A stretch of DNA of 64,000 nt, taken from assembly GCF_037126465.1 (NCBI RefSeq), contig NC_088202.1:26334213-26398212 (forward strand), read 5' to 3'. This DNA is from Ornithodoros turicata (lineage: Eukaryota; Arthropoda; Arachnida; Ixodida; Argasidae). Position 1 is the stretch's first letter. Every line of letters begins with the position of its first letter. Positions 1-10,265 of the stretch are shown one piece after another. The translations under genes and the position numbers were made by a program. The notes under the pieces were generated by a model. It saw only the letters and a list, made by a program, of their open reading frames with translations, was not told the DNA's origin and ran no database searches.

Positions 1-1895
1 TGACGAGAGTAAACATCTCCTAATCGGACTCGAAATACCCGATCCCGCAAAAAAGCTTTGTATGAACTTGATTATGCGCCCACGAAATCCGTACCGCTCG
101 AGATCCCGTATTATGCCATATTTCCAGACAGTGTCATAAGCTCTTTTCAAGTCAAAGAATACAGAGATGCAGTATTGTTTCTGTAAAAACGCCTCCCGAA
201 TTTGCATTTCCAAGCGGATTAAGTGGTCTGTTGTAGAACAGCATTTCCGAAAGCCACACTGATATTTGTCGAGAACACCTTTGCTTTCTAGTATGTATGT
301 TAAACGGTTATTACCCATTCACTCCATGATCTTCGCGATACAGCTGGTCAGCGCAATTGGTCTGTAGCTGCTAGGTTGATGACCGTTCTTTCCCTGGTTT
401 AAGAATAGGAACAATGATAGCTTCCTTCCATCCTGCTGGGAGCTCTCCCTCTCTCCACACCCGATTAAAGAAGTTTAATAGTGATCTCTGTGATTCAGCT
501 GAGAGATGTTTTATCATTTCAGTATGTATTAAGTCTGGTCCTGGTGCCGTTTTTTTAGCTGCACGCAAAGCTTGCTGAAGTTCTTCCCAGGTGTAGTCTG
601 TGTTGTATGGTTCATAACCAGACAATGTAGTAGTAATTCTTTTCCGTTCTTCAGTATTTTTGTATTTTACAAAGTTAGGGCTGTAATGTGCCGAGCTGGA
701 TACGTGCTCGAAATGTTCTCCTAAGGCATTGGCCTGTTCTTGAAGACTTTTACAGGGGGCCCCATTGACATGTATCAGGGGTATCGTGAAACCTCGATAT
801 TCACCCTGTATCTTTTTTAGTCTGTCCCATACCACTTTGGAAGATGTGTTACAGTTAACGGACGTGAGAAATTCGCGCCAAGATCTCCTTTTTGCCTGTC
901 GTTGAATCCGTCTTGCAGCCGCACGCTTCCTCTTAAAATCTATTAGATTGTCTTGCGTGGGACATCTACGGAATTTTCCCCAAGCTTTCCTCTGCGCTCT
1001 AAATGACATCTTGCATTCATCTGTCCACCATGGTTTGGGTTGCTTGGGCAAGGATGTCGACGTCTTTGGGATGCTTTTCTCAGCAGCATTTAATATTGAT
1101 GCTACTATATTTTGGTTTACTTTGTCGATTGACACGTCGTTGGACGATAGTGTTTCTAGTTTGCATGCATCCTGAAATGCTGCCCAATCTGCTTGGGACA
1201 GTTTCCATCGTCGTGGTCGTCTGGGGAGTGAGCTATTGGTAGACATATATTTCAGGTTGGTTGGAAAATGGTCACTTCCATATGGATAATCCTCCACTGA
1301 CCACTCGAGATATTGGTACACTGACGCTGAGCACAGCGACACATCTAGACAAGAGGAACTACGGTGTGTTACGTTATAGTATGTGGGTGTTCCAGAGTTT
1401 AGGACACATAGGGAGTGGTTATGCATCATGCTTTCAATAATCTTGCCACGCGTATCAGCTCGGTCGCTGCCCCAAAAAGGATTATTTGCATTGAGGTCAC
1501 CCAGTATTATAAACGGACGTGGCAGCTGCGACACAAGGCGCTCCAAATCCTCAGGTTCGAAGGCAAAGTTTGGAGGTATGTATAATGAACAGAGGGTCAG
1601 AACTCTGTCCACGCATATCTGCACCGCTACTGCTTCAAAATCTGTCACCAAAGGAATTTCCACAGCTGGCAAAACCTTTTTTTGTCAGTATTGCAACCCC
1701 TCCTGCTGGTCGCATTGAATTCATCCTAGTTTTTGAAAAAAGGTTAAAATACTTGAAAGGGTTTTTACTCTGCCCACTAAGGAAGGTTTCCTGAAGACAC
1801 ATGGCAACGGTATTATTCTTTTCAGTTATTTTATATATATCCTCCAGATTACTCCGCATGCCTCGACAATTCCATTGTGTAAATGAGATGACCAT
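1..1895 (-). pseudogene. LINE-A ORF2: APE endonuclease + reverse transcriptase, broken and edge-truncated
   Basis: Starts at ATG 1895 with the endonuclease motif QWNCRG, followed by LQET, GDLNA (Mg2+-binding region) and SDH near the end of the domain. The frame breaks near a T-run around 1677-1684 and resumes at 1672 reading down to 371. The linker and RT fingers follow, with a PGPD motif typical of RT motif 0/1. Near 371 a second frameshift occurs and a TGA sits about 20 codons further on. The palm motif VFFDLKRAYDTVW is readable at about 200-130, so the RT continues past position 1. In the family this protein nicks target DNA and primes reverse transcription of the LINE RNA. Here it is a pseudogene. 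Confidence 0.85.
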
Positions 1896-1941
1896 AATTG
1901 AATGTATAATTTTACAACAAAAAGGTTGCCACTCCTTTTAA

Positions 1942-3177
1942 CTACATGGATGGTTCACCTGTTTTTGCTCTGCCTCTGCCTTTAGAGCCCTTGCCTTTTG
2001 GAGCGTCGGATCGGAGAGGTACGCTAGACACGTCTCGTGCCACTTTAAGCGACTCTCGCTCATCAGCATCCGACAGCTCCATAGGTTGCTGGTTTATTCC
2101 CTCTGTGACTGTGCTACCACCGTCAGAGGAGGGAACGTCTACAGTTATCGGAGATAGTCCCCCGAGACTACCGAAATCTGTTTGGCACGCAACGGCCACC
2201 AGCTTTGGTGGCCGTGCAGGTCGTCTTGTGTTTTGGGGGATGGTAGGTTGGGACGCAGACCCCGTCGAGGTCTGATTTCCAACGGACGTCGAGGGCAGTG
2301 CCATCCCCCTGAGCACTGCCTCCGAGTAAGTACCTGTTCTCCCGAAGTCGAACTGAGCCTTTGCGGCTGTGTATGATATGTTCTGGACTGTTTTCAGCTT
2401 AATGATCTGCTTCTCTTCTTGCCACCGAGGGCACGATCGCGAGTATACAGGGTGGTCCCCTGAACAGTTCATGCACTTTACTGCGTTATTGCAAGTTTCA
2501 TAAGAGTGATCTTTTCCCGCGCATTTCGGGCATGTAGCCTCACCTCGGCATGTTTCCGAGCCATGTCCGAACCGTTGACATTTAAAACACCGACGAGGGT
2601 TTGGAATGTATGGCCTAACGCGACATTCTATGTATCCTGCTTTTATGGTCGTTGGTAGAGTATGAAGACAAAAAGACAATATGATATGTTTGGTCAAGAT
2701 TTCATTGCCATACCTGCGAATTTTTATTCGCTGCGCAGCAACCACTCCTTGTGTTGACAGACCTTCCACGATTTCGCTTTCAGAACTGGTCAGGAGGTCA
2801 TCTTCTGAGATTACGCCCTTTACAGTGTTCAACTGACGGTGGGGCGTAACACATACTGGCGTTCCGGCAATGTCTTTCATAGCAAATAGCACATCACTCT
2901 GTCTTTTTGTTTCGATTTTTACTTGCAAATCACCCGAGGTCAGCTTTTTTGCTGAGTACGATTTTCCTAATGCAGCATCAATAGACTTTGCAATCAAGAA
3001 TGGCGATATTTTGCTCAAGGGGTTTTCGTCGTTTGTTGAATGAACAACTAGATACCTCGGGAAGGGCAGCTCTGTCGGGGAGCGTTCTATGTGTTTTAAG
3101 TCGATTTTCAATATCTCCTCGGTGCGGCTCCTTTTCGGGGGCCGATCATGTTTTTTGTTTTGATTTTGGGTACCCAT
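1942..3177 (-). CDS. LINE-A ORF1, gag-like nucleic-acid-binding protein (411 aa)
   Basis: An uninterrupted 411-aa frame. The N-terminus is basic (KKHDRPPKRSR), consistent with nuclear targeting or RNA binding. Three zinc knuckles lie in the middle (about residues 200-250): CFKCQRFGHGSETC and CPKCAGKDHSYETC (both CX2CX4HX4C) and CMNCSGDHPVYSRSC (CX2CX3HX6C). The tail is Ser/Pro/Gly-rich and ends in a basic KGKGSKGRGRAK stretch. In jockey-like LINEs this protein binds the element RNA and acts as a nucleic-acid chaperone. The start is chosen because it gives the full family-length N-terminus and is followed by ORF2 after only 46 bases. The open frame contrasts with the damaged ORF2. Confidence 0.85.
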   Translation of the reverse strand: MGTQNQNKKHDRPPKRSRTEEILKIDLKHIERSPTELPFPRYLVVHSTNDENPLSKISPFLIAKSIDAALGKSYSAKKLTSGDLQVKIETKRQSDVLFAMKDIAGTPVCVTPHRQLNTVKGVISEDDLLTSSESEIVEGLSTQGVVAAQRIKIRRYGNEILTKHIILSFCLHTLPTTIKAGYIECRVRPYIPNPRRCFKCQRFGHGSETCRGEATCPKCAGKDHSYETCNNAVKCMNCSGDHPVYSRSCPRWQEEKQIIKLKTVQNISYTAAKAQFDFGRTGTYSEAVLRGMALPSTSVGNQTSTGSASQPTIPQNTRRPARPPKLVAVACQTDFGSLGGLSPITVDVPSSDGGSTVTEGINQQPMELSDADERESLKVARDVSSVPLRSDAPKGKGSKGRGRAKTGEPSM

Positions 3178-3709
3178 AAGAGTGTAAAGAAATATTCAGA
3201 ACCCGCATTGTACCACCCACCATCGAGTCCAACCAAGGGGACGTGTTCGACACGTCAGTACTTAGGCGATAACTATACCCAAGTGCAGTGAAGTCTCAAG
3301 GATGGAAGACACTGCCCGAGGTTGATCCTTGCCGCCACCGGGAGAATAAAGAAAAAGTAGAGGAAAGTAGATGAGGGAGAAAAGAAAGGGGGAGAATAGG
3401 CTGAAAAAAAACGGGGTGGCAACTGAACTGAATGACCCTGGACGGACCTTCCAGGGCCGCCCGTCTAGGAGAGGCTGGGGCCAAAGGGGTGTGTTGTCTT
3501 CCCTGAGGGGCCCCAAGGGGTCCACACAACCTCAGCGTTGACTCAACCACCAGGTCTCCCTTTTCCTCCGACACGGGAATGCCGCGCACAGTTCTACGCG
3601 GGGGTCTCAACGCTCACGGTGACCCAGCCAAGGGTGAGAGCGGGCTATAGCGACAGGTTTCACCCGTCGGGCGATGGGGGCGCCACTTTCCCGACGCCGG
3701 GGCGGTGTA
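3178..3709 (-). other. LINE-A 5' untranslated/promoter region
   Basis: About 530 bases upstream of LINE-A ORF1, between its start codon and the break in gypsy integrase. It is GC-rich at the distal end (around 3650-3709). Short open frames exist here but show no recognisable motif. By position it should hold the internal promoter of the LINE; no promoter motif is convincing. Confidence 0.5.
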
Positions 3710-5060
3710 TGATGCCTCGTTCACTTAAGAAGCATTTAAAGTTACGTGACTCGAACTGTGGACCGTGGTCCGTTACAATAACTTGCGGATAGCCTTCACT
3801 GCTGGAAAACGTCAGAAGGAAGTTGATGATGACATCGGTTGTGACCCCCGAGGCGAAGGCTACTTCGGGCCATTTGCTGTAATAGTCCACCGCTGTAATT
3901 GCAAACCTGTTCTGCCATGGGAGAGTCCCGAACGGTCCGACAATGTCTACCGCAAGCTGTTTCCAAGGAGCCGAAGGAAGAGGTACAGGTTGTAATGGAG
4001 CAGGATGTGGAGTTGCAGTTTTGTCGTTCCGAAGACAGGTGTGACACGTTTTAACGTACTTCTCGACATCTAGGTCCATTTTAGGCCACCAATACACCTG
4101 TCGGATCCTCTGTTTGGTACGGACGATTCCTGGGTGTGATTGGTGAGCTATATCAACAATACGTCGTCTAAGCGCAGACGGAGGGACTACTGTGTCACCA
4201 CGCATGACGACTCCCTGTATAACAGACAAACTTTCTGCGACTTTGAAGAAGCAATGCAGTGAAGGATTACTCTTGGTTGACGACGGCCACGTTGAGCCTA
4301 CGAACTTGTACACAGTAGAGAGAACTTGGTCTTCTGCTGTTTCTTTCTTGAGCTCTTCCCATGTAATGGGGTGAAGACCTTGCTCTATTGTGCATATCAT
4401 AACCATGTCGCTGTCCTCGTTGTTCCGACCATCCTTGTGAGCTATGGGTAGGCGAGAGACCTCATTTTTGCTGCCTTTTCTGTAGATGATTTGATAGTCG
4501 TATCGTAGAAGACGGGCAGCCCATCGGGCGATAGGCATCGGTTGACGACCGTAACCCTGACTCGATAGAAGAGTGGTTAGAGCTTGGTGGTCTGTACGGA
4601 GTGTAAACAGTCTTCCAAGAAGTAGGGTATGCCACTTTTCGCATGCATACAAGCAAGCTAGGGCTTCTTTTTCGCCAACCGAGTACCTCCTTTCGGTCTC
4701 GGAAAGTGTTCGCGAAGCTGATGCCGCAGTGTGTAGTCCATCCGGGTGTTCCTGTTCGAGTACGGCTCCCAAACCGTAATCCGAAGCGTCCGTAGTGACA
4801 ACCGTTGGAAGTCTGGGGTCAAATATAGTTAACGTGGTGCAGTTCTTGATCAAGTGCTTAAACTTGTCAAACGATTCTTGCTGCTCTGTTAACCAGACAA
4901 ATGTTGAATCTTTTCGAAGCAGGGATCGTAAAGGTTCAGTGAGTGTTGCGAAATGTGGCACAAACTTCGAAGCGAGACCCAAGAAGGACCTCAATGCTGT
5001 CACGTTTGTAGGGTGGGGTGCATCCATGATGGCCTGCATCGTGTCTTCGTCTGGGTGAAT
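3709..5060 (-). pseudogene. gypsy-like pol, RNase H and integrase part, truncated by LINE-A
   Basis: Reads from near 5060 to about 3709. The RNase H domain shows TDASDYGLGAVLEQ, the EKEALACLYACEKWH region and LRTDHQAL, giving the D-E-D acidic residues. An integrase zinc-binding region follows with two histidines (IAHQSHPG) and CHTC, then the catalytic core with the first Asp in AVDIVGPFG and the second in VIVTDHGPQF. The catalytic Glu is missing because LINE-A interrupts the frame just after LSERGIIH. The reading frame is displaced from the upstream RT part by an indel around 5060. Family role is RNA-strand removal during reverse transcription and insertion of the cDNA. Confidence 0.85.
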
Positions 5061-5067
5061 AGCCTTG

Positions 5068-6660
5068 TCAGAGACTATGTCCCAGAAACTTGATTGACTG
5101 TACTGAGAATACGCACTTCTTCAGGTTCAGCGTTAGCCCGCAGCTCATCAGTCTTGACAATACTTGGTCCAGATTTCGGTCATGCTGCTCCTGTGTTGTC
5201 CCAAAAACGAGAACATCATCTAAATAGTTCAGCGTGCCTGCGCAGTCCTTGAGTAGGCACATCATCATCTTCTGGAAGGCCGCAGCTGCTGAAGTGAGAC
5301 CAAAGCACACACGTGTATAGCGAAACAAACCTTCGTGGGTTATAAATGCTGTGAGGTTTCTACTCTCTTGCTGGTGATAAGCGGAGGATAGGTCCAACTT
5401 GGAGAAGACCCTTGCTCCAGAAAGTTGATGCAAAATTTCTTCCGGGTGAGGGAGTGGACGGGAATCGATGACGACGGCTTCATTCGGACGGCGAAGGTCC
5501 ACACATAGGCGAATATCTCCAGTTTTGCGCCAAGCGACCACTACCGGAGATACCCATTCAGAGGCGTCAATCCTTTCAATGACAACCGCTTCTTCTAGCC
5601 TTTGTAATTCCGTTGACACTTTGTGTCTAATTGCAATAGGTAAACGACGAAGCTTCTGTTGCACGGGAGTGACTGAGGGCTTTACTTTGATCTTGTGCAC
5701 AAACCCTTTTACCATTCCCAGTCTACTTGAAAATAGGGCCGGAAATTTGAGAGCGTACTGAGGTACAGTATCTGCATTCATAGCTTGTACTTGGTGACAT
5801 TCTCGAGTTGCAATTTCGAGAGAAATGTCTAACGCTTGTAGTAAATCGAGGCCCAGAACTGCTGATCCTTGTCTCACAACGTGAAAGTGTCCTGCTGTTT
5901 GTCTTTCACCAAAAGCAACCTTCGCAGTGAAGACTCCCAGTACTGGTATGGGTTTTCGAGAATAGTCATTGAGTTTCCTGAAACTGTTGCGTAATGCGAT
6001 GTGCTTGAAATTGTCCTGAAATAATGAGTTCGGAATGATGGATACCGACGAGCCCGTGTCAACTAGGAGACGTATAGGAGTGCCCTCCACTCGAATCTCG
6101 CAGTATATAGGCTCTGTCGGACCCGTTGTGAGAATTTGTGCTTCCGCTATGTTCTTAACTTCTTTCGTAGGACGGGCGCTCTTGCAGACGGACGCGAAGT
6201 GCCCCTTCTTGTTGCACTTTTTGCAGAGTTTGTCCTTTGCCGGACATAGGGGATCATTCGCTAGATGATTAGTAGAACCACATCTGTAACATGTATGCTT
6301 AGCGTTTTTAACTTTCTTCACTTGTCTTTGCTTGCTAATCGCTGCTACTTCAATCTGGTCAGGCAAGGTGGCTGAAAGGATGCGAGATTCCCGCATATCT
6401 TGTTCTACTTGACACGCTATAGTGATAACGGTATTGAGCGTAAGGTCAGGTTCCAACAGTAGGCGATCACGAATTTGCTTTGCCGCAACTTTCTCAACTA
6501 GTTGATCACATATCATTTCTTCTGTGAGATCGTTGAATCTGCATGTAGACGCTAAAGCACGTAATGCTGTTACGTACTCTTCAATATTTTCACCAGGAAG
6601 CTGGCTTCTTTGCCGAAATTTGTAGCGTTCGACTGTTTTGTTAACTGTCGGTGTGAAGTA
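5068..6660 (-). pseudogene. gypsy-like gag C-terminus, protease and reverse transcriptase
   Basis: Two gag-type CCHC knuckles (CYRCGSTNHLANDPLC, with an unusually long last spacer, and CKKCNKKGHFASVC) are followed by the aspartic-protease motif LLVDTGSSVSII and then RT with SKLDLSSAYHQ and the catalytic YLDD (in LNYLDDVLVFG). The frame stops right after FLGHSL, where an indel shifts it relative to RNase H. The region 6517-6660 upstream of the first ATG is still open in frame and looks like gag; a TAG and frame changes near 6665-6680 separate it from the gag N-terminus. Gag and pol appear to have shared one long frame. Confidence 0.85.
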
Positions 6661-6950
6661 GCTGGTCTACTTGCTTACCGCTGTGGCGTAGGAACTGTGA
6701 CTCGAAGTTGAGCCTTCAGACGTTGAAGTTTCCGGTAGAGCATACTGGCGAACCACCTCGGGTAGAGAAGGAAGATCCGCTGCCCTTCTACCCCTAGGCA
6801 ATTCAGCAGGACGGCTGTCTTCCTGGCGTCTCCGAAAGGCGTTCCTCCAGAGGCCTCCAAGTACGTATCGAACAGTAGATGCCATTCCGGCCAGGGAATA
6901 AGTGGCTTACCAGGTACAGCCAGAAACGGTGGCGGAGGTTGTAGGTTCAT
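6661..6950 (-). pseudogene. gypsy-like gag N-terminus, frameshifted
   Basis: An ATG at 6950 opens a frame beginning with a proline-rich stretch and GKPLIPWPEWHLLF, then a KTAVLLNCLGVEGQRIF segment that resembles capsid-like gag of arthropod Ty3 elements. After this the coding sense alternates between two frames down to about 6667, so at least two indels have accumulated. The PBS-like sequence lies only a few bases upstream of the ATG, which supports this as the gag start. Confidence 0.65.
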
Positions 6951-6954
6951 TATA

Positions 6955-6968
6955 GGTTGACTGCGCCA
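6955..6968 (-). promoter_or_regulatory. Putative tRNA primer-binding site of the gypsy-like element
   Basis: On the minus strand the bases read TGGCGCAGTCAACC. It begins with the TGG complementary to a tRNA CCA end and resembles the TGGCGCAGTC primer sites of several metazoan Ty3/gypsy elements. It sits between the gag start and the presumed LTR end (ACAACA, about 6973-6980). The tRNA is not identified. Confidence 0.5.
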
Positions 6969-7013
6969 AATATGTTGTATCTAGTAAGGGCGAGCTCCGA
7001 CCACACGACGTAG

Positions 7014-10000
7014 TTCTTCTTCTTCTTCCACCACTAGGAACAGTGGCCACCAGCCACACAGGGCGATTGGCCAGGGTTTGGTGCGCAGTAATCTCTAGAG
7101 GCTCATGAGACCCACGGTGACATGTTAGTAGAAGGAAGCCATAGCAGAGGGGAGGGAGGAAGCGGGAGGTACAAGATGTTTCAGAAGCGGCCGCAGATGG
7201 TCAGAAAGGCGGCTGCTCTCGACGCTATTTCAAACCGCCATTTTTCGGTGTGGGAGGCTCCAAATGACAGGATGGCGTCCAGGGAGAGGGGAACCCCTTG
7301 TCTAGCCAGCGGCTGGCCAAGGTAGCTAAGGCGGGAGCGGTCGTAGAGGGGGCAGTGCAGGAGAAAGTGCTCAAGTGACGCAGGAGAGCGGCTGACACCC
7401 GCGCGGTGCAGGTAAAAGTTCAGTGGAAGGGCTAGACAGCGCAGTCGAGTCAGCAAGACTTCTACATGACGGGAGACGCAGCGGTCAGCCTGCCAAGCGT
7501 GGGAAAGATGGGCGTACCGGGCTGGCAGTGAGCGGAGAGCGGTCAGCTCCAGCAGCCTTCTATACCTGGCCCGCGTGATAGAGGGCAGGGGCGGAAGGAC
7601 GTCAATGATAGGGCCGGAGAGGGAAATTTTTGCAAGGTTGTCCGCCAACTCGTTGGGAGATAGGCCACAGTGCCCAGGAATCCATGTCAGGACCACCTCC
7701 GTGATGTGGCTAGGACTCAGGGCCTGCAGGAGCTCGAGCCACTCGCTGGGGGGGCTGGCTAGGGCAGTGATGACCGACAGGGAGTCGGACAAAAGCAGGA
7801 TCCTGGGAAATGTAAGGGGCGCCATTCTGAGAGCCAGTATCATGGCGAGGACTTCGCTCTCGAACACGGGAGTGTAGTCAGGGAGGCGGATGGGGCAATG
7901 ACAGTCGAGCTGAGGGAAGACGACGCCGGCACCCGCTAGCTGAGCCGAGACCGAGGCATCTGTCGCGACAACAACGTGAGATGGGAACTGGTTGATGTGC
8001 GCCGAGAGGAGGGCTTCAAGCCGGGGAGACGGAGCGTAGGCAACGCCGGGCTGGAACGCGTCGACAACTCGCGGGGCCATGGACGAAACCGGACAGATGG
8101 GCGCAGGAGGGGCAGTCAGAGAAGTATTCAGCGAGGCTAGAAGGGATTCGACAAAGACGAGCTGCGGGGTGTTGGATTTTCGCCACCTCCGGGCGATCCA
8201 CTGGGCCCGATCCCTGAGAGACTGGTTCTGTCTGGAGGCTAATGGGCTCTGGCAGAGCGAGAGGAAGGTGTTCACAGTGAGTAGGCGGAACCGAGTCTTC
8301 AGAGGGGGAATGCGGGCTTCGGCATACAGCTCCTGGTTGGCCGTGTACTTGGGGAGGCCCATGCACAGGCGGAGGGCTGTCCTTTCTACGGCGAATAGCC
8401 TGCTCAGACGGTAGTCGGGGAGGTGCGAGAAGACGACACGCCCAAACTCAAGAATTGGCCGTACGTAGCACTTGTACAGGAAGAGCAGGGTGCTCCTGCG
8501 CATACCACAGCGGGCGCTGGCGCTGCGGAGGATTGTGCCAATTGCTTTCGAAGCCTTCTGGCTTATGACTTCCACATGATGGTCCCAGTGGAGCATGTGA
8601 TCATACCAGACGCCTAGGTAGCGCAGCAGGTTGGTCTGGCGAATGGTCTGGCCGGCAACATCCAGAATGATGGTCACAGCTCCTCCAGTCCAGTTGGTCT
8701 GGGGGAACACCAGGACTGCAGATTTCTGGACGTTCAACGTGAGGTGGACGGAACGCATCCAGGGCGACAGCGCGAGGAGATATTCTTGCAGTTTCTCACG
8801 TAGCGTATGCAGCGATAGAGAGCTGGAGAAGAAGGCAATATCGTCCGCATAGGTCAGAGTGAGGATGCCCGGGTCGAGAGGTAGGGAACTCATCAAAATG
8901 TTAAACAGCAGTGGCGAAAGGACGGACCCCTGGGGGACGCCCCTCTGCTGCGGATGCGAAGATGAGACAAAGCGTCCATCCGAGCAAAAGAATGCTCGTC
9001 CAGTGAGGAAGCCGCAAACCCATGAAACGATGTACGGGGGAATGTTGAGAGCTGCCATACGATGGAGGAGGACGTTGTGTTCCACGCTATCGTAGGCCTT
9101 CGCCACATCCAAGGTAACCAGGGCAGACATCTTCCCACACTCACGCGCAAGGCAAATCTGGCTTTCCAGGTTGGCGTGCGCCATCCAGATTGAGCAACGG
9201 GGGCGAAAGCCGATCTGGCTATCATTGAGCGCTGAAGAGGCTTCCAAGAAGGAAGAGAGCCGGCGGTGCAGAATCCGCTCAATGGTCTTGCAGAGGACGG
9301 ATGTCAAGGCAATCGGGCGAATGTTATCCATGGCCAAGCCCCTCGAGGCGATCTTCTTGACTATAACCACCTTAGACACCTTCCAGTCATCCGGTATCCA
9401 CGAGTGTTCGATGGAGACGTTCGCAATGTTCAGGAGCTCCTCTGGATGGGCAGCCCACAGGGACCTCACCATTCTGCCTGAGACGCCGTCCGGGCCGGGA
9501 GCCGAGCTTGGGAGAGCGCGCACCACTGAGTCAAGTTCCTCTGCAGAAACAGCAACGAAGCCGGACGACGACGTCACGGGAGGCTGCCGCGCGCAGGAAG
9601 TAGAGCGTTGGAAGCGGAGAGCCAGACCCCTGGCGATATCTTCCAGCTGGGCCCTCGCCGCGTCATCGGACATGACGAGAGAGTCAGGGGGGAATCCTGA
9701 GGAGAGAGACCTGCTGATATTGGAAACGTGCCTGTGTAGGGCTTTCCTGTTCTTCGGGCCGGAGAGGAATGCGTTTCGTTCAGTGAAAAAGGCCCGCTTT
9801 GCCGCAGAGATGGTACGCCTGAACACGGCTTTATGGAATTGGTAATTTTTCCAATTCACGTAGCATGTATTTGCGAGCACCTGTTTCCAAGCGGCCTTGC
9901 GGCGCCGGTAGGCCCTTGAGCAATCAGCATTCCACCATGGCGCACAGCCTGACGGCGATCGCTTGTCGATGCGGAATGTGGATGACGCTATCGAGCGGGT

Positions 10001-10085
10001 CAGCGAGGAAGCCGCACTTATAGCACGGTTGACGGGCGGGAGCTCAGAGCTGCCCTCCAGGAGGCGGGCCAGGTTACTAACTTTA
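7014..10085 (-). mobile_element. LINE-B, 5'-truncated RNase H-bearing LINE with (GAA)n tail
   Basis: A minus-strand non-LTR retrotransposon lacking ORF1 and the endonuclease. Its coding part starts near 10085 and ends at 7181. A roughly 165-base 3' UTR follows and finishes in a (GAA)n run at 7028-7014. The 3' UTR holds the block CTGGCCAATCGCCC, which recurs at other tails in this window. The 5' junction is inferred from the change to tail-like sequence at about 10086. No convincing target-site duplication was found between the flanks. Confidence 0.8.
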
Positions 10086-10216
10086 TTTACTTCTTCTTCT
10101 TCGTCTTTCTCCGCAGTGGCGCATAGCACGGGGCGATTGGCCACGGATCGTGACTTCAGAATTATCGAACACTTCGTTTCTTTTATCTCCTCTTCTTCTT
10201 TTTCCCCCCTTGTCAC
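7181..10216 (-). CDS. LINE-B ORF2 fragment: reverse transcriptase + RNase H (open frame, 1011 codons)
   Basis: The open frame runs from ATG 10216 to a stop at 7181. Only about residue 46 onward is LINE; the acidic/lysine-rich first part is read through flanking repeat DNA. RT motifs include SSAPGPDGVSG, TLDVAKAYDSVEHN, QRGVPQGSVLSPLLFN and the catalytic TYADDIAFF at about residue 457. RNase H follows from about residue 747 with VATDAS, ESEVLAMILALR, SDSLSVITAL and WIPGHCGLSPNELADNLAK, so all acidic catalytic positions are present. A Cys/His segment (HFLLHCPLY) closes the protein. No stop or frameshift interrupts 2.9 kb, which suggests recent insertion. I-clade-like affiliation is inferred from the RNase H. 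Confidence 0.85.
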   Translation of the reverse strand: MTRGEKEEEEIKETKCSIILKSRSVANRPVLCATAEKDEEEEVNKVSNLARLLEGSSELPPVNRAISAASSLTRSIASSTFRIDKRSPSGCAPWWNADCSRAYRRRKAAWKQVLANTCYVNWKNYQFHKAVFRRTISAAKRAFFTERNAFLSGPKNRKALHRHVSNISRSLSSGFPPDSLVMSDDAARAQLEDIARGLALRFQRSTSCARQPPVTSSSGFVAVSAEELDSVVRALPSSAPGPDGVSGRMVRSLWAAHPEELLNIANVSIEHSWIPDDWKVSKVVIVKKIASRGLAMDNIRPIALTSVLCKTIERILHRRLSSFLEASSALNDSQIGFRPRCSIWMAHANLESQICLARECGKMSALVTLDVAKAYDSVEHNVLLHRMAALNIPPYIVSWVCGFLTGRAFFCSDGRFVSSSHPQQRGVPQGSVLSPLLFNILMSSLPLDPGILTLTYADDIAFFSSSLSLHTLREKLQEYLLALSPWMRSVHLTLNVQKSAVLVFPQTNWTGGAVTIILDVAGQTIRQTNLLRYLGVWYDHMLHWDHHVEVISQKASKAIGTILRSASARCGMRRSTLLFLYKCYVRPILEFGRVVFSHLPDYRLSRLFAVERTALRLCMGLPKYTANQELYAEARIPPLKTRFRLLTVNTFLSLCQSPLASRQNQSLRDRAQWIARRWRKSNTPQLVFVESLLASLNTSLTAPPAPICPVSSMAPRVVDAFQPGVAYAPSPRLEALLSAHINQFPSHVVVATDASVSAQLAGAGVVFPQLDCHCPIRLPDYTPVFESEVLAMILALRMAPLTFPRILLLSDSLSVITALASPPSEWLELLQALSPSHITEVVLTWIPGHCGLSPNELADNLAKISLSGPIIDVLPPLPSITRARYRRLLELTALRSLPARYAHLSHAWQADRCVSRHVEVLLTRLRCLALPLNFYLHRAGVSRSPASLEHFLLHCPLYDRSRLSYLGQPLARQGVPLSLDAILSFGASHTEKWRFEIASRAAAFLTICGRF

Positions 10217-10265
10217 GTCTTCCTCTTTTCACAACATAACATAACCGTAACCGCAAAACGTTACA
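10086..10265 (-). repeat. Putative distal part of gypsy LTR carrying a LINE-tail-like segment
   Basis: On the minus strand it begins TGTAACG at 10265, contains GGCCAATCGCCCCG and a GACGAAGAAGAAGAAG run like LINE tails, and ends with AATAAAG next to LINE-B. It is either the 5' half of the gypsy LTR or an older LINE 3' end. The AATAAA and the TGT tip fit an LTR; the GAA run fits a LINE tail. Confidence 0.35.

Larger units (their letters stand above)
1..3709 (-). mobile_element. LINE-A, jockey-like non-LTR retrotransposon, inserted in a gypsy element
   Basis: A two-ORF non-LTR retrotransposon on the minus strand: 5' region about 3709-3178, ORF1 (3177-1942), a 46-base spacer, then ORF2 (endonuclease and reverse transcriptase) from 1895 to beyond the left edge. 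The 5' boundary is placed where integrase coding sequence of the surrounding gypsy element stops making sense, near 3709. The 3' end, tail and target-site duplication lie outside the window. ORF1 is open; ORF2 has at least two frameshifts and one nonsense codon, so this copy cannot move autonomously. Clade (jockey-like) is inferred from gag-like ORF1 with three CCHC knuckles plus an APE-type endonuclease. Confidence 0.85.
3709..10265 (-). mobile_element. Ty3/gypsy-like LTR retrotransposon, degenerate, split by two LINEs
   Basis: Minus-strand order is putative LTR (outer end at 10265, reading TGTAACG), LINE-B insertion, LTR remainder, a primer-binding-site-like sequence at 6955-6968, gag (about 6950), CCHC knuckles, protease, RT, RNase H, then integrase cut by LINE-A at about 3709. 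The rest of integrase and the 3' LTR must lie left of the window, beyond LINE-A. Coding regions carry several frameshifts. The LTR assignment (7000-7013 plus 10086-10265) is inference from position and the TGTAAC tip; no second LTR is available in the window to confirm it. Confidence 0.7.

Noticed and set aside
3262..3610. 87- and 104-aa frames in LINE-A 5' region
   Set aside because: Low-complexity Phe/Leu/Ser translation of a purine-rich tract, no motif, overlapping frames.
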